From NCBI GenBank assembly GCA_002354735.1, contig DEMD01000004.1, positions 1 to 64,000 on the forward strand: 64,000 nucleotides of DNA, read 5' to 3'. Source of the stretch: Gammaproteobacteria bacterium UBA2679. Its GTDB lineage: Bacteria > Pseudomonadota > Gammaproteobacteria > Pseudomonadales > Oleiphilaceae. Below the pieces are notes generated by a model, which made no database searches, was not told the origin of the DNA, and was given only the letters and a program-made list of their open reading frames with translations. Made by a program: the position numbers and the translations under genes. Of this stretch, positions 8,492 through 16,276 are shown piece by piece (within the stretch, counting starts at the first letter, position 1; each line of letters starts with the position of its first letter).

Positions 8492-8700
8492 CAGCCTACC
8501 TTGCTGAAGTCGGGCTGGTCGTTGCTGGCGCCGAAGGTGGTGGGGTGGTTCACGTGGTACCAGGTGGTGACGATCGAACGATCCAGGCGCTCGATGTAGT
8601 AGATGCCATTGCGCGTAAGCACCTCGGCCTGCTTCGAGGCCTGCTTGGCACCCGTGAGCTCTTCAAGATCTTCGAGCTTTAGAATTTCAGTAGTGTTCAC
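8491..8700 (-). CDS. DUF4224 protein, excisionase-like position
   Basis: 69 residues beginning with a GTG. The N-terminal ILKLEDLEELTGAKQASKQAEVL followed by GIYYIERLDRSIVTTWYHV is the DUF4224 pattern: a small helix-turn-helix-like domain commonly found directly before phage integrase genes. Its place suggests a role as a directionality or regulatory factor for the integrase, which is inference. It overlaps both neighbours (GTGA with the upstream gene, TGATG with int), so translation is coupled. Confidence 0.75.
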   Translation of the reverse strand: MNTTEILKLEDLEELTGAKQASKQAEVLTRNGIYYIERLDRSIVTTWYHVNHPTTFGASNDQPDFSKVG

Positions 8701-8942
8701 TCAGCACCTCCTACAACAAACCTTTGATCGAGTTGCGGGACTTCCTCCCAGTATTCCGGGTCGCAATCCAGATCAAGCAACTCCTCCCTGGGCCGCTCTT
8801 CTGCATCCCACCAGTAGCCATTGTTAAAGCCGTACAGCAGCCCCGCGCTGAATGTCTCGTCCGGCATTTTGAAATAGACTATATAAAAACCATACTCAGT
8901 CGGTGGCTTCACGCTGACCTGGTAAATCTTGCGCTCGCTCAT
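8697..8942 (-). CDS. Small phage protein, paralogue of the 11432 gene
   Basis: 81 residues, acidic and rich in aromatic residues, with no known domain. Its C-terminal end DPEYWEEVPQLDQRFVVG closely matches the end of the protein at 11432-11656 (DVEYWEELPQFDQSLVIG), and both have an early PPTEYGFYIVYF / LPTEEGDYLVYR phrase, so the two are paralogues within one operon. It overlaps the next gene by ATGA at 8939-8942. Confidence 0.65.
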   Translation of the reverse strand: MSERKIYQVSVKPPTEYGFYIVYFKMPDETFSAGLLYGFNNGYWWDAEERPREELLDLDCDPEYWEEVPQLDQRFVVGGAE

Positions 8943-9307
8943 CCTGCCGCCCTCTTCGCACGCCAGTCATCGCGACACTGAACGAATGCCTCAGCACCCT
9001 CGAAACAATCACTGACAAACCGCGATGTCATGTACACATCAGTACCGGCCAAGTTTCTGCCGAACAGCTCACGCGCCAAACTCTCGATTTCAGCATCCCG
9101 GTCCGTGGGCTGGGGTGTTCGGGGTAGGGCGTTCCACATCTTTACAATCAGCTCTCGCGGAGCGCCAGCAGGGCCAGCTGTCTCGCAGGCGGGGCACTCA
9201 ACCTGGTAGTTGGTGCTGTTGTTGTACACGGGACTTTCCCAGCTAGTCACTTCAGGGACTTTCCGCCCACACGCCGGATTAGGACACGGCTTCAGCTCAG
9301 TAGTCAT
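8939..9307 (-). CDS. Lar-like restriction alleviation / zinc ribbon protein
   Basis: 122 residues. The first half matches the Lar pattern: ELKPCPNPACG near the start, then VECPACETAG, then a helix IVKMWNALPR. The four cysteines make a zinc ribbon. Lar of the Rac prophage reduces type I restriction of incoming DNA, and many phage early operons carry such proteins; the function here is inferred. The second half is a helical extension of unknown role (about residues 65-122). AAGAGGATCGGCGA stands before the ATG at 9307, which overlaps the end of a 30-codon frame. Confidence 0.6.
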   Translation of the reverse strand: MTTELKPCPNPACGRKVPEVTSWESPVYNNSTNYQVECPACETAGPAGAPRELIVKMWNALPRTPQPTDRDAEIESLARELFGRNLAGTDVYMTSRFVSDCFEGAEAFVQCRDDWRAKRAAG

Positions 9308-9389
9308 TCGCCGATCCTCTTTTCCAGTTCCTCGATAACGCACTCCGGGCTTTCTGTAGTTCGATTTCTAGTCTGCGCTTAATGCTCAT
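9297..9389 (-). CDS. Very small basic peptide
   Basis: A 30-codon frame fills the gap between the J-domain gene and the Lar-like gene. Its ATG overlaps the stop of the J-domain gene (TGATG), an AGGAG stands eight bases before it, and its stop lies inside the next gene. The peptide (MSIKRRLEIELQKARSALSR...) is a basic helix. Coupling and spacing match the rest of the operon, but there is no homology evidence. Confidence 0.4.
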   Translation of the reverse strand: MSIKRRLEIELQKARSALSRNWKRGSANDY

Positions 9390-9961
9390 CAACTATGCTC
9401 CTGATAGGTCTGCCAAGCCCGCTGGATCTGGCGAAAGTCTTCTGGATCGCCACCGCGATCGGGATGGTGTCGGCTCCGGAGCGTCTGGTATGCCGTTCGA
9501 ACAGCCTCCGGGCTATCGGTCCTGCTGACACCAAGCACCAGCCACCATGAACGCTCGCTGAAGTCTGGCAATGCCTCAAACCCAGCGAACGCCCGCTGAA
9601 GCATGTCGGACGCGCCCCAGCGCTCGATGCCGCGCAGTGCTTCGATAGTCTTGCGCACGGCCTGAATGTTGTTGTGCACGCCCTTCCATCGGTCGCATGC
9701 AAAGACCATGGCCTGCCCCTGGTACTGGAAGTAAACTGCGACGCCTTCATCTTGGGGCGGCCGGCGGTTCGCGTATGGCAAACCATCCAGACGCAGTTCA
9801 ATGTTCGTCGAAAGCACGATGTGCTCGGCGCCCAGTCGCTCGAGCTCTTGGAACAGTTCATCGCGAGCTCGGCCAGGTGTGATCTTGAAACGGGCATAGT
9901 CAGGACTGCTGCAGCGTGGCCAGCCGTCCGGCCAGTGGAGAGGGTAGGCTTCAGCTGTCAT
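9389..9961 (-). CDS. J-domain protein
   Basis: 190 residues. The C-terminal part (about residues 140-187) is a DnaJ domain: WWLVLGVSRTDSPEAVRTAYQTL, then SRHHPDRGGDPEDF with the HPD tripeptide that stimulates Hsp70 ATPase. The N-terminal part (about 1-125) is a separate domain of unknown fold, with YFQYQGQAMVFACDRW, found in proteins of Pseudomonas phages as far as I know. It probably recruits host DnaK to a phage process, perhaps replication. It overlaps its upstream neighbour by ATGA. Confidence 0.75.
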   Translation of the reverse strand: MTAEAYPLHWPDGWPRCSSPDYARFKITPGRARDELFQELERLGAEHIVLSTNIELRLDGLPYANRRPPQDEGVAVYFQYQGQAMVFACDRWKGVHNNIQAVRKTIEALRGIERWGASDMLQRAFAGFEALPDFSERSWWLVLGVSRTDSPEAVRTAYQTLRSRHHPDRGGDPEDFRQIQRAWQTYQEHS

Positions 9962-10572
9962 GCAGCCGCCTCGCTAGTTGCCTTGGTCGCCTCATCGTAT
10001 TGCTGGATACCCCAGACGATTGCTCGCATGGCCCATATCAAACGGTAGGTTGGCTTGGTCAGCCTGGTTTCCCAAAAGTCGACGAACAGGTCGCCGTGGC
10101 TAAACTCATTTACAGCGTTTCGCGCTTCAAGCTCGTGCTGAAAATCTATGTCCAGCAGGTCTTCGCGAACAGCTTGCCAGCACTCCCTCCTGTCTTCATA
10201 GTTAGAGGTCCCTTCCCAATAACTGCGAAACTCCTCTACGATTCGACTCTTAAAGACCTGCCCGTCGAACTCTCTGTGTCCGTCTTGAGCATCCGTCGCC
10301 ATCAACTTCTCCACCCAATAGCCAACGTTGATTCCGCCGCTGTCGTTTCGAAAGAAACTGAACATGTCGTGAGTGCGCGAGAAGACAAATGATCCCATGT
10401 CGCCAGATATAGCCAAGTGCCCCGGCCACGTGTTGAGCCGGAAGTATTGAGTTATACAGCCGGGCTCTTTGAACAGCAGTGATCGATGACAGCCCTGATC
10501 CAGCTCAACGGTCATAACATGCTTTGAAACATCCTTCGCAAAACGCTCAGGTGTACATTCGTAGTTGCTCAC
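9958..10572 (-). CDS. Conserved phage protein of unknown function
   Basis: 204 residues. The N-terminal half contains KHVMTVELDQGCHRSLLF and FRLNTWPGHLAISGDMGSFVF, a beta-rich pattern I have seen in phage early proteins; the C-terminal half is helical with a tryptophan-rich end (YRLIWAMRAIVWGIQQY). No catalytic motif is visible. It sits between coupled small genes in the leftward early operon and overlaps both neighbours by four bases. Confidence 0.7.
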   Translation of the reverse strand: MSNYECTPERFAKDVSKHVMTVELDQGCHRSLLFKEPGCITQYFRLNTWPGHLAISGDMGSFVFSRTHDMFSFFRNDSGGINVGYWVEKLMATDAQDGHREFDGQVFKSRIVEEFRSYWEGTSNYEDRRECWQAVREDLLDIDFQHELEARNAVNEFSHGDLFVDFWETRLTKPTYRLIWAMRAIVWGIQQYDEATKATSEAAA

Positions 10573-10928
10573 GATCCACCTCCGCTCAGTTCGGCTTCGA
10601 GCTGCTTGATCCTTGCGTCTAATTCTGCGACACGCTCAATTGCCAGCATGCGAGTAGCGTTGCCTGCGACGGCCGTGATGGCGCATCGCTCGTCGCACGC
10701 GAACTCCAGCACCTCCGCCTTCAGCTCCATTTCTGAGGCTCGCGCTCTGGTAGCCTCGGCTCGCAGAATCCTGATTAGCCGCCCGGCCTCGCGACCAGTT
10801 GGATTCCCGCGCGACAAGTCTCGCTCGCAGTTGCAGCCACCATTCGTGTGCATGCCCTTACTGTTGTCTCTGAACAGGCAATTGGCATCAGTGCAGCCTG
10901 GGTGTACGGCTGGGTATAGATCAATCAT
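10569..10928 (-). CDS. Hypothetical protein with Cys cluster and coiled coil
   Basis: 119 residues. The first 40 residues hold four cysteines (GCTDANC, then GGCNCE) that could bind zinc. The rest is helical and ends in a heptad-like segment (VAELDARIKQLEAELS), so it may form a dimer. The start at 10928 is preferred because it overlaps the end of the upstream gene by eight bases, in line with the tightly packed operon. The function is unknown. Confidence 0.6.
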   Translation of the reverse strand: MIDLYPAVHPGCTDANCLFRDNSKGMHTNGGCNCERDLSRGNPTGREAGRLIRILRAEATRARASEMELKAEVLEFACDERCAITAVAGNATRMLAIERVAELDARIKQLEAELSGGGS

Positions 10929-11154
10929 CGAGATCCACTCCAAGTTCATAGGCAAGCTTCTGGATTTCCTCGGCCTCCTGCTTTTGTGCTGCTATATCCG
11001 CCCAAGGCGAATAGTTGTCAGAGTCGAGCGCCTGCTTCCGGTACTCCAGCACCTTTAGCTTCAGCGCCCGAACCTCGGCCTTGGCTGCAATAGCCTCGCG
11101 GCTGTAGGTTTCGCAGAGGTGGCAGAAATTTGTTGTGTCGTCTAGGCTGCTCAT
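10921..11154 (-). CDS. Hypothetical helical protein
   Basis: 77 residues with a CHLC pair near the N-terminus (residues about 11-14), followed by a long amphipathic helix (REAIAAKAEVRALKLKVLEY). It resembles its downstream neighbour in having a cysteine pair and then a coiled coil. It overlaps the gene before it by ATGA at 11151-11154. Confidence 0.6.
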   Translation of the reverse strand: MSSLDDTTNFCHLCETYSREAIAAKAEVRALKLKVLEYRKQALDSDNYSPWADIAAQKQEAEEIQKLAYELGVDLDD

Positions 11155-11435
11155 TGCTCCAAACCCTCCAGGCCATCCCGATCGGTCAGCCGATACTTGT
11201 ACATAGCTACCTCCATCAGCAGACCCTGCTTCTGCAGTCGATGGATATAGGCCAGGGTGACAGTCCGGCCATTGCGCAGGTCTTTCTCGTCCAGGCCTTC
11301 GACGGCAGCCCTCCGAATCTTCGGATGAATGCGCAGAGTTGCGCCGTCCTGCAGGGCGCTGAGCACCTCTGCGTGAACGCTGTCATCCTGGCGCCGATTG
11401 ATGCCGAGGACGCTTTCGTCCATTTCTGTTCTCAT
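11151..11435 (-). CDS. Hypothetical phage protein
   Basis: 94 residues, charged, without a known domain. The middle phrase LRIHPKIRRAAVEGLDEKDLRNGRTVTLAYIHRLQKQGLL, followed by YKYRLTDRDGLEGL, could be a small winged helix. It overlaps both neighbours by ATGA, so it is part of the leftward early operon. Confidence 0.55.
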   Translation of the reverse strand: MRTEMDESVLGINRRQDDSVHAEVLSALQDGATLRIHPKIRRAAVEGLDEKDLRNGRTVTLAYIHRLQKQGLLMEVAMYKYRLTDRDGLEGLEQ

Positions 11436-11656
11436 GCTGCAACTCCGATCACCAGTGACTGGTCGAACTGGGGGAGTTCTTCCCAGTACTCGACGTCGGT
11501 GTAAACGTCTCCATCGTAAGTGCAGAAGACGTCTTCTTCAGGATCGAAAGTTGCGGTAGTCGGCTGATCCTTGCCCTCCCGGTACACCAGGTAATCGCCT
11601 TCTTCTGTCGGCAGATCGGTCGCTGGATAGATCACTCGCCTGCTCAGGTCGCTCAC
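11432..11656 (-). CDS. Small phage protein, paralogue of the 8697 gene
   Basis: 74 residues starting at a GTG whose last bases overlap the stop of the upstream gene (GTGA). Its end EYWEELPQFDQSLVIG and its early TEEGDYLVYR phrase match the protein at 8697-8942. The longer open frame upstream to 11863 is not used: it would run through the upstream gene on the same strand. Function unknown. Confidence 0.6.
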   Translation of the reverse strand: MSDLSRRVIYPATDLPTEEGDYLVYREGKDQPTTATFDPEEDVFCTYDGDVYTDVEYWEELPQFDQSLVIGVAA

Positions 11657-11826
11657 GCCACACCTCCCGAAAACCCAACCACCAGAGTTGCTACTGCCGA
11701 GACCCCAGCGATGCTGCCCATGATCAAGATGGCGCGCTCGAGCCAGCGCATACGCTTCGCCGCTTCTTCGGCTGATCCTTGCCTCCGGCCAGCTTCGAAG
11801 CCGTTCATGAAATCTTCTGACGTCAT
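11653..11826 (-). CDS. Small single-pass membrane protein
   Basis: 57 residues: a charged N-terminal helix (about 1-30) and a C-terminal hydrophobic segment (about 32-52, AILIMGSIAGVSAVATLVVGF). Start and stop overlap the neighbours by four bases each (ATGA upstream, GTGA downstream). It is coupled to another membrane peptide just upstream, so the two may work together. Confidence 0.55.
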   Translation of the reverse strand: MTSEDFMNGFEAGRRQGSAEEAAKRMRWLERAILIMGSIAGVSAVATLVVGFSGGVA

Positions 11827-11966
11827 CGTGACGCTCCTCTGAAAAAAGAGACCACCAGCGCAAATGGCAGGGCGATCAATGCTGTGGTAAAAAAAGCTGT
11901 CGGGCCTGCAGTCAGGGCGCAGAGCATGCCGACGATTGGGAGTGCGAAGCAGAGGAGGGATCTCAT
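11823..11966 (-). CDS. Small two-pass membrane peptide
   Basis: 47 residues that are hydrophobic almost throughout, with two membrane segments (about 4-22 and 24-40) and a basic end (FFRGASR). The start at 11966 is chosen because it overlaps the stop of the upstream gene by ATGA; the stop overlaps the next start by ATGA. No family is recognised. Confidence 0.5.
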   Translation of the reverse strand: MRSLLCFALPIVGMLCALTAGPTAFFTTALIALPFALVVSFFRGASR

Positions 11967-12166
11967 CCTGGACCTCGCAGCGCAGCACGAAGGTTTTCTT
12001 CCTCGACAAGCTCCAGCCACATCCTCGCGTGGTAGTCGATCTGCTCGGCCAGTTCCTCTGGCGAAAGGTCCTGGTATGGTCGGCTAGGATCTGGCTCTTC
12101 AGGCTGAGGGGTGAAGAATGCTTTCAGGTGGTCGATGAATTTCAAAACGGTATCCTCAGTTCGCAT
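11963..12166 (-). CDS. Hypothetical acidic protein
   Basis: 67 residues with a proline-rich middle (FFTPQPEEPDPSRPYQDL) and an acidic helix (SPEELAEQIDYHARMWLELVEEE). No known domain is visible. It overlaps the zinc-finger-like gene upstream by 25 bases and the membrane peptide gene downstream by four. Confidence 0.5.
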   Translation of the reverse strand: MRTEDTVLKFIDHLKAFFTPQPEEPDPSRPYQDLSPEELAEQIDYHARMWLELVEEENLRAALRGPG

Positions 12167-12348
12167 TCCTGGCAGCCGTCCTGGATGTTCTCAGCAGGGA
12201 CGGCCATGTTGAATTGCTTGCAGAAGCGCTTCTTTCCATCGAAGTGGTCGCATCTGAGGCAACTTGCAGGCCCTGGTACCGGCCCAAGTTTCTCGATAAC
12301 GCTCTGCGCCATGTCGAGCATGGCTATCCTGCTTGTCTCGTAGTCCAC
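12142..12348 (-). CDS. Small zinc-finger-like protein
   Basis: 68 residues with a cysteine set CLRCDHF...FCKQF...DGCQEC (about residues 30-62) that fits a metal-binding site, after an N-terminal helix. The gene begins inside the helicase coding end (25-base overlap). It may be a DNA-binding or adaptor protein, but no family is recognised. Confidence 0.55.
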   Translation of the reverse strand: MDYETSRIAMLDMAQSVIEKLGPVPGPASCLRCDHFDGKKRFCKQFNMAVPAENIQDGCQECELRIPF

Positions 12349-13931
12349 CCTGTGACCTCCAGATACTTGTTCTTTTTGACGGTGATGATTCCTGGCTGAA
12401 GACCCAGATCGAGTGAAGGCCCCAGTCGCTCAAGTGCTTCATCGGTCGTCTCTGGTGGCTCTCCACCAATCCAGTGTCGCCACCAGCTCTTGGCTTTTGC
12501 CCGGGCCATGCCTCGATGCTCAAGGCAGATCCATTCGCTGGTGATCTCGATCAGCGAGAAACAGTAGGAGACCTTGATGCTGTCGGGCTTGCCGGGCTTC
12601 TTATGCCGCCTGAAGCGCAGTAGATTGACCTCGCGAACGTTGTGCGCCGGTCCAGTAAACGACAGCAGAGAGGCGTCTGAAGCGCTTCCGGCATGCGGGT
12701 CAGAATTGTCTGGTGGTGGGAACTCATAGCCGCACTCACACACCAGGCAAGACACATGGCGACCGACAAAGCACACCGGGCAGGTTCGCACGGGCGCGCC
12801 GGCACCGCTTTCGCGCTTCTTTTTGCGACCCATCTCGATCTGATCGACCGGCCCGTGCCGTTCACTGTTGCCGGCGAAGTCGAGAACGAGGCAATCAGTC
12901 TTGCCCTGGGCAGTTCGCATGCCTCGACCGATGATCTGCACCCATAGTCCAGCGCTTCTTGTAGGCCGCAGTACTGCGAGCAGGTCGGTTGCCGGGGCAT
13001 CAAATCCGACTGTCAGCACGTCCGCATTTGTAAGCGCACGCACCAACCCTGCCTTGTACCGGGCAATGATCTGCGCACGCTCCTGCTTGGGGGTTCTGCC
13101 GGTGACAGTCTCGGCGGATATGCCAGCTGCGCGGAGTGCGTCCCGTACGTGGAAGGCATGGTCGACGCCAGTGCAGAAGACCAGCCAGGATCGGCGATCC
13201 CCGCCGTACTCGAGCATCTCGCCCACGGCCGCCTGGGTCAGTTCATCGACGTCGACCAGCTGCTGCAGAGCGCGCTGAACAAACTCTCCACCTCGCAGCT
13301 GCACGCCAGCGGTGTCGATCTGAGTGCGGGTCGGTTTCGGTAGGACCGGGCAAAGGTGACCTTGCTCAACCAGGTATCGGATGCCGCACTTGTCATAGGC
13401 CACGTCGGTGAACAGCGTGTCGTCGCCGATCAGGTGGCCAGAGCGCATGCGCCAGGGAGTGGCAGTGAAGCCGATGACCTTGATCTTCGGGTTGATCTCG
13501 CGCAGCGCAGCCAGGTACTGGTTGTAGATGCCTTCACCGCCCTCCGGAATGAGGTGCGCCTCATCGATGAGTACCAGGTCGAACCACCCCAGAGCCATGG
13601 CCTTGGTGTAGATGGATTGGATGCTGGCAAAGACGATACTGGCGCGCACATCACGACGCCCAAGACTGGCTGAATAGATGCCAGCCGGCGCTTGAGGCCA
13701 TAGCTCTTTGAGCTTCGCAAAGTTCTGCTCGACCAGTTCCCGAACATGCGTGACCACAAGGATCCGTTGGCTTGGCCAGAGGTCGAACACGCCCTTGACG
13801 AAACCGCCGATGATCACTGACTTGCCGGATCCGGTCGGCGCAACGACCAAGGGATTGCCGTCAGCTGACTCGAAATAGCTGTATATCGAGTCGATAGCTT
13901 CCTGCTGGTACTCTCGCAAGTGGATCGTCAT
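12324..13931 (-). CDS. Superfamily 2 DNA helicase
   Basis: About 535 residues. The helicase motifs are in order: Q motif region LREYQQEAID at the start, Walker A APTGSGKS (about 35-42), LIDEAH (about 122-127), GFTATPWR (about 155-162), LVFCTGVDHA (about 265), then TVGFDAPATD and QIIGRGMR (about 330). A four-cysteine zinc site follows (CPVC...CLVCECGYEF, about 385-410), then a C-terminal domain with W-rich segments (about 460-535). It is a DNA-dependent ATPase for phage replication or recombination, likely working with the nuclease encoded just upstream, with which it shares an ATGA overlap that fixes the start at 13931. Confidence 0.88.
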   Translation of the reverse strand: MTIHLREYQQEAIDSIYSYFESADGNPLVVAPTGSGKSVIIGGFVKGVFDLWPSQRILVVTHVRELVEQNFAKLKELWPQAPAGIYSASLGRRDVRASIVFASIQSIYTKAMALGWFDLVLIDEAHLIPEGGEGIYNQYLAALREINPKIKVIGFTATPWRMRSGHLIGDDTLFTDVAYDKCGIRYLVEQGHLCPVLPKPTRTQIDTAGVQLRGGEFVQRALQQLVDVDELTQAAVGEMLEYGGDRRSWLVFCTGVDHAFHVRDALRAAGISAETVTGRTPKQERAQIIARYKAGLVRALTNADVLTVGFDAPATDLLAVLRPTRSAGLWVQIIGRGMRTAQGKTDCLVLDFAGNSERHGPVDQIEMGRKKKRESGAGAPVRTCPVCFVGRHVSCLVCECGYEFPPPDNSDPHAGSASDASLLSFTGPAHNVREVNLLRFRRHKKPGKPDSIKVSYCFSLIEITSEWICLEHRGMARAKAKSWWRHWIGGEPPETTDEALERLGPSLDLGLQPGIITVKKNKYLEVTGWTTRQAG

Positions 13932-14989
13932 GACACTGCCCATCCGTCGAACGAGAGGCGCAGCTTTTCGAAGCCTTCCTCGGCCGCGATCTCGGTCGGC
14001 AGGTTAATCAACTCGATGCTCGGATAGCTGCTCGGCGCCTTCGGGCCATTGCGAAAGGTTCGACCGTTCGGTAGGCGATACTCGATCCAATTTTCTTGGG
14101 CGCTCGCGTCGACCGCTTCAGCGCCGGCGTGCCACATTAATTCCGGGATGAACAGGTGATGCTCGCAGCCTTTGCGCTGTCGATTTGTCTCGATCACGCT
14201 GTCGTTGAAGGCGCAGTTCCATTGCCCGTTGCCAGTCATGACCGGCGTCGAGTGCGCGCAGGTTCTGCAGTTGACCGCAGGAGCGGCCGCCTGGTGGCAA
14301 AGGTCGTAGTGGTCGCAGAATTTGCACAGGTAGAACGATGGGTCTTCCGACATCCTTGGCGGTGGCGTAGACGCTTCCACGATCCGTCGCGCCTTGTCTT
14401 CCAGGCGTTCTGCTTCACGCTGCTGGTACCGAACGCGCTCACTGTAGAGCTCGTCCGTATTCTTGTTCACGGCCAGATAGAAGGCACGGTCGATCCCTGA
14501 CCAATGCATATATAACTGCATCTGTGCGAAGTGCAAAGGCTTCGACTTCTCTACACCATCCTTTGCAAGTGCCTTAAAGCTCTTGTCGCTGTGAGTCTTG
14601 AACTCAAGCACATGCCACTTGTCTGGCGACTCAGGCAGTCCCTTGCCAACTCCATCCATGGAGCCTCCCACATGCCCACCGACGGCTTTGAACAGGAACT
14701 GCTCGCCAGTCCGATCGTCACAGTCGTGGACTGTAGCGCCGGCTTTTCGAAGATCCCGAATGAATCGGTTCTCCTCTTCGTGGCCGCGGTTGAACAAACG
14801 AAGAAGCCGACCGTCGAAAGACTTGTCAGTACACCAGCGGAAGCCGTACCAGAGCGCGCGATTGCACTCGTTGCCGATAATGCTGCCGCCCAGGTGAGGG
14901 CGGTGGCCCTTCTGTCGATTGCCCTCTGCCTCCCATGCAGCATCTATCGCTGCAACGGTTGGCTGGGTGATGTGGGAGATGTCAGCCAT
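13928..14989 (-). CDS. PD-(D/E)XK nuclease, RecB/Cas4-like
   Basis: 353 residues. The nuclease signature is GGSMDGVG (Asp near 111) followed by WHVLEFKTHS with the E-x-K pair (about 125-131) and later FAQMQLYMHWSGIDRAFYL, the Q-x3-Y helix of RecB-type nucleases. Two cysteine groups follow (CKFCDHYDLC near 220 and CRTCAH near 240), reminiscent of Cas4-like metal sites. It would resect DNA ends to give single strands for the annealing ATPase encoded upstream. It is coupled to the helicase gene by ATGA. Confidence 0.8.
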   Translation of the reverse strand: MADISHITQPTVAAIDAAWEAEGNRQKGHRPHLGGSIIGNECNRALWYGFRWCTDKSFDGRLLRLFNRGHEEENRFIRDLRKAGATVHDCDDRTGEQFLFKAVGGHVGGSMDGVGKGLPESPDKWHVLEFKTHSDKSFKALAKDGVEKSKPLHFAQMQLYMHWSGIDRAFYLAVNKNTDELYSERVRYQQREAERLEDKARRIVEASTPPPRMSEDPSFYLCKFCDHYDLCHQAAAPAVNCRTCAHSTPVMTGNGQWNCAFNDSVIETNRQRKGCEHHLFIPELMWHAGAEAVDASAQENWIEYRLPNGRTFRNGPKAPSSYPSIELINLPTEIAAEEGFEKLRLSFDGWAVS

Positions 14990-14991
14990 GA

Positions 14992-15495
14992 CTACCTATT
15001 CCAGATAGGCGCCTGAGCGGCCGGGGCAGGTTGATGGGCAGGAGCCGCCTGATGCTGCGGTGCATTAGCTGCTTGCTGCGATGGCTGACCTGGTGGCTGA
15101 CCGTTCAGCTTTCGGAAGCCCTTCACGTCGTTCTTGGCCGTGTACTCGCCTTTGGCTGGTACATAGGTCACTTTGGCCATGAGTGGCTTTCCGTGCAGCT
15201 GCTCAGTTGCTGTTAGCTGCAGCACGCCGAGCGCGTGACAGATAGCTGACAGCTGGCCTTGCGCAATCCGTTGCGCGGTTTCGTTCTTGTTCACCACGTT
15301 GAGGCGAGCCCAGATCATTCGGCCTTTGAAAGGTCCGTCCATGATCTTGAGCACGAGCTCGAGGTACTGGCCGTCCATTCTGGCGGTGTCCTTGAGATCT
15401 GAGTCCTCGATGATGACGACATAGTCACCAGCCGGAACTGGCTCCAGTGATTCTTGTGGTTCGACTTCGGCTGCATTGAATTGAAACATACTCAT
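14992..15495 (-). CDS. DUF669 protein, probable phage single-strand binding protein
   Basis: About 167 residues. The N-terminal 110 residues are beta-rich with PAGDYVVIIEDSDLKDT, LELVLKIMDGPFKGRMIWARLNV and AICHALGVL, the DUF669 pattern. The tail (about 125-165) is low-complexity with many Gln, Pro and Ala, and ends in a short IWNR, as in single-strand binding proteins. DUF669 genes stand next to Sak4-like ATPases in many phages, which supports a role in recombination. The start at 15495 is preceded by GAGAGGA at eight bases. Confidence 0.75.
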   Translation of the reverse strand: MSMFQFNAAEVEPQESLEPVPAGDYVVIIEDSDLKDTARMDGQYLELVLKIMDGPFKGRMIWARLNVVNKNETAQRIAQGQLSAICHALGVLQLTATEQLHGKPLMAKVTYVPAKGEYTAKNDVKGFRKLNGQPPGQPSQQAANAPQHQAAPAHQPAPAAQAPIWNR

Positions 15496-15508
15496 TGGGT
15501 GCGTCCTC

Positions 15509-16273
15509 TCAGGCTGCTTGGTTGGATGTGGTTGGGTTTTGAATGGCGTTGACCAGGGCATCCCAGGACAACGGTATTGAGTCGGGCAGGCTGTAACGGT
15601 TCTTGGCTACAAATGCAGGCTTCTCGACAACGTGCAGCAATCGCCGTCCTGTCGACATGCCGCGGGTCTTCACCGAGCCGAAGCCGGTGTCCTGCTTTTT
15701 CACAGTGGTTTCGAACTGGGCGAAGCCGATCACATCCGCCCACTCCTGGACGACCGCCGAGGCCATGCGGTGAAGCTTGATCTGATAGCGGTCATAAGCG
15801 TCAGTGTCAGGAGAGTCGAATCGCTTGATCTCGGAGTGCGCGATCAAGATGACCGCCATGCCGGATGCACGCAGCTTGTCGCAGGCATCCAGGAACTCGC
15901 GCCAGTAGCTGACCGCTTCGACGTAACCCTTGCCGTAACCGAACTCCTCGATGGAACTCTTACCGTGGGCTTTGCTAACAGCATCCCAGATGAGGGGCTC
16001 GAGCCAGTCCAGCGAGTCGATGACTGCTGTGCCGAATTTGTGCTCCTCGGTCGTTAGTGCGGTGATGGCCGCCTTGACCTCGTCCCATGAGGTCAACTGG
16101 GGGAAGGCATCGACCTCTAGGCCCGTGAGTCCGTCCTCGAGAGGAAGGAACACGGGACGATTGGCAGTGGCACCAAGGGTGGTTTTGCCTACACCGTGTT
16201 CGCCATGAACGACGATGCGCGGTGGCTGCACTGCGCGTTGTGTCTTGCTGATTGAGCCGAGTGAAATTGCCAT
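15509..16273 (-). CDS. Sak4-like RecA-fold ATPase (strand annealing)
   Basis: 254 residues. Walker A GEHGVGKTT lies at about 24-32, and a Walker B-like TAVIDSLDW at about 84-92, followed by a helix and AVILIAHSEIKRF, then W-ADVIGFAQFE. This is the AAA/RecA-core family annotated as Sak4, single-strand annealing proteins of phages. With the DUF669 protein downstream and the nuclease, it forms a likely homologous recombination unit. The coding sequence ends just before the start of the DUF669 gene. Confidence 0.82.
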   Translation of the reverse strand: MAISLGSISKTQRAVQPPRIVVHGEHGVGKTTLGATANRPVFLPLEDGLTGLEVDAFPQLTSWDEVKAAITALTTEEHKFGTAVIDSLDWLEPLIWDAVSKAHGKSSIEEFGYGKGYVEAVSYWREFLDACDKLRASGMAVILIAHSEIKRFDSPDTDAYDRYQIKLHRMASAVVQEWADVIGFAQFETTVKKQDTGFGSVKTRGMSTGRRLLHVVEKPAFVAKNRYSLPDSIPLSWDALVNAIQNPTTSNQAA

Positions 16274-16276
16274 GAC

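Noticed and set aside
12551..13003. Further open frames on both strands inside the helicase gene
   Set aside because: They are shadows of a well supported helicase frame, with no ribosome binding site and no plausible protein pattern.
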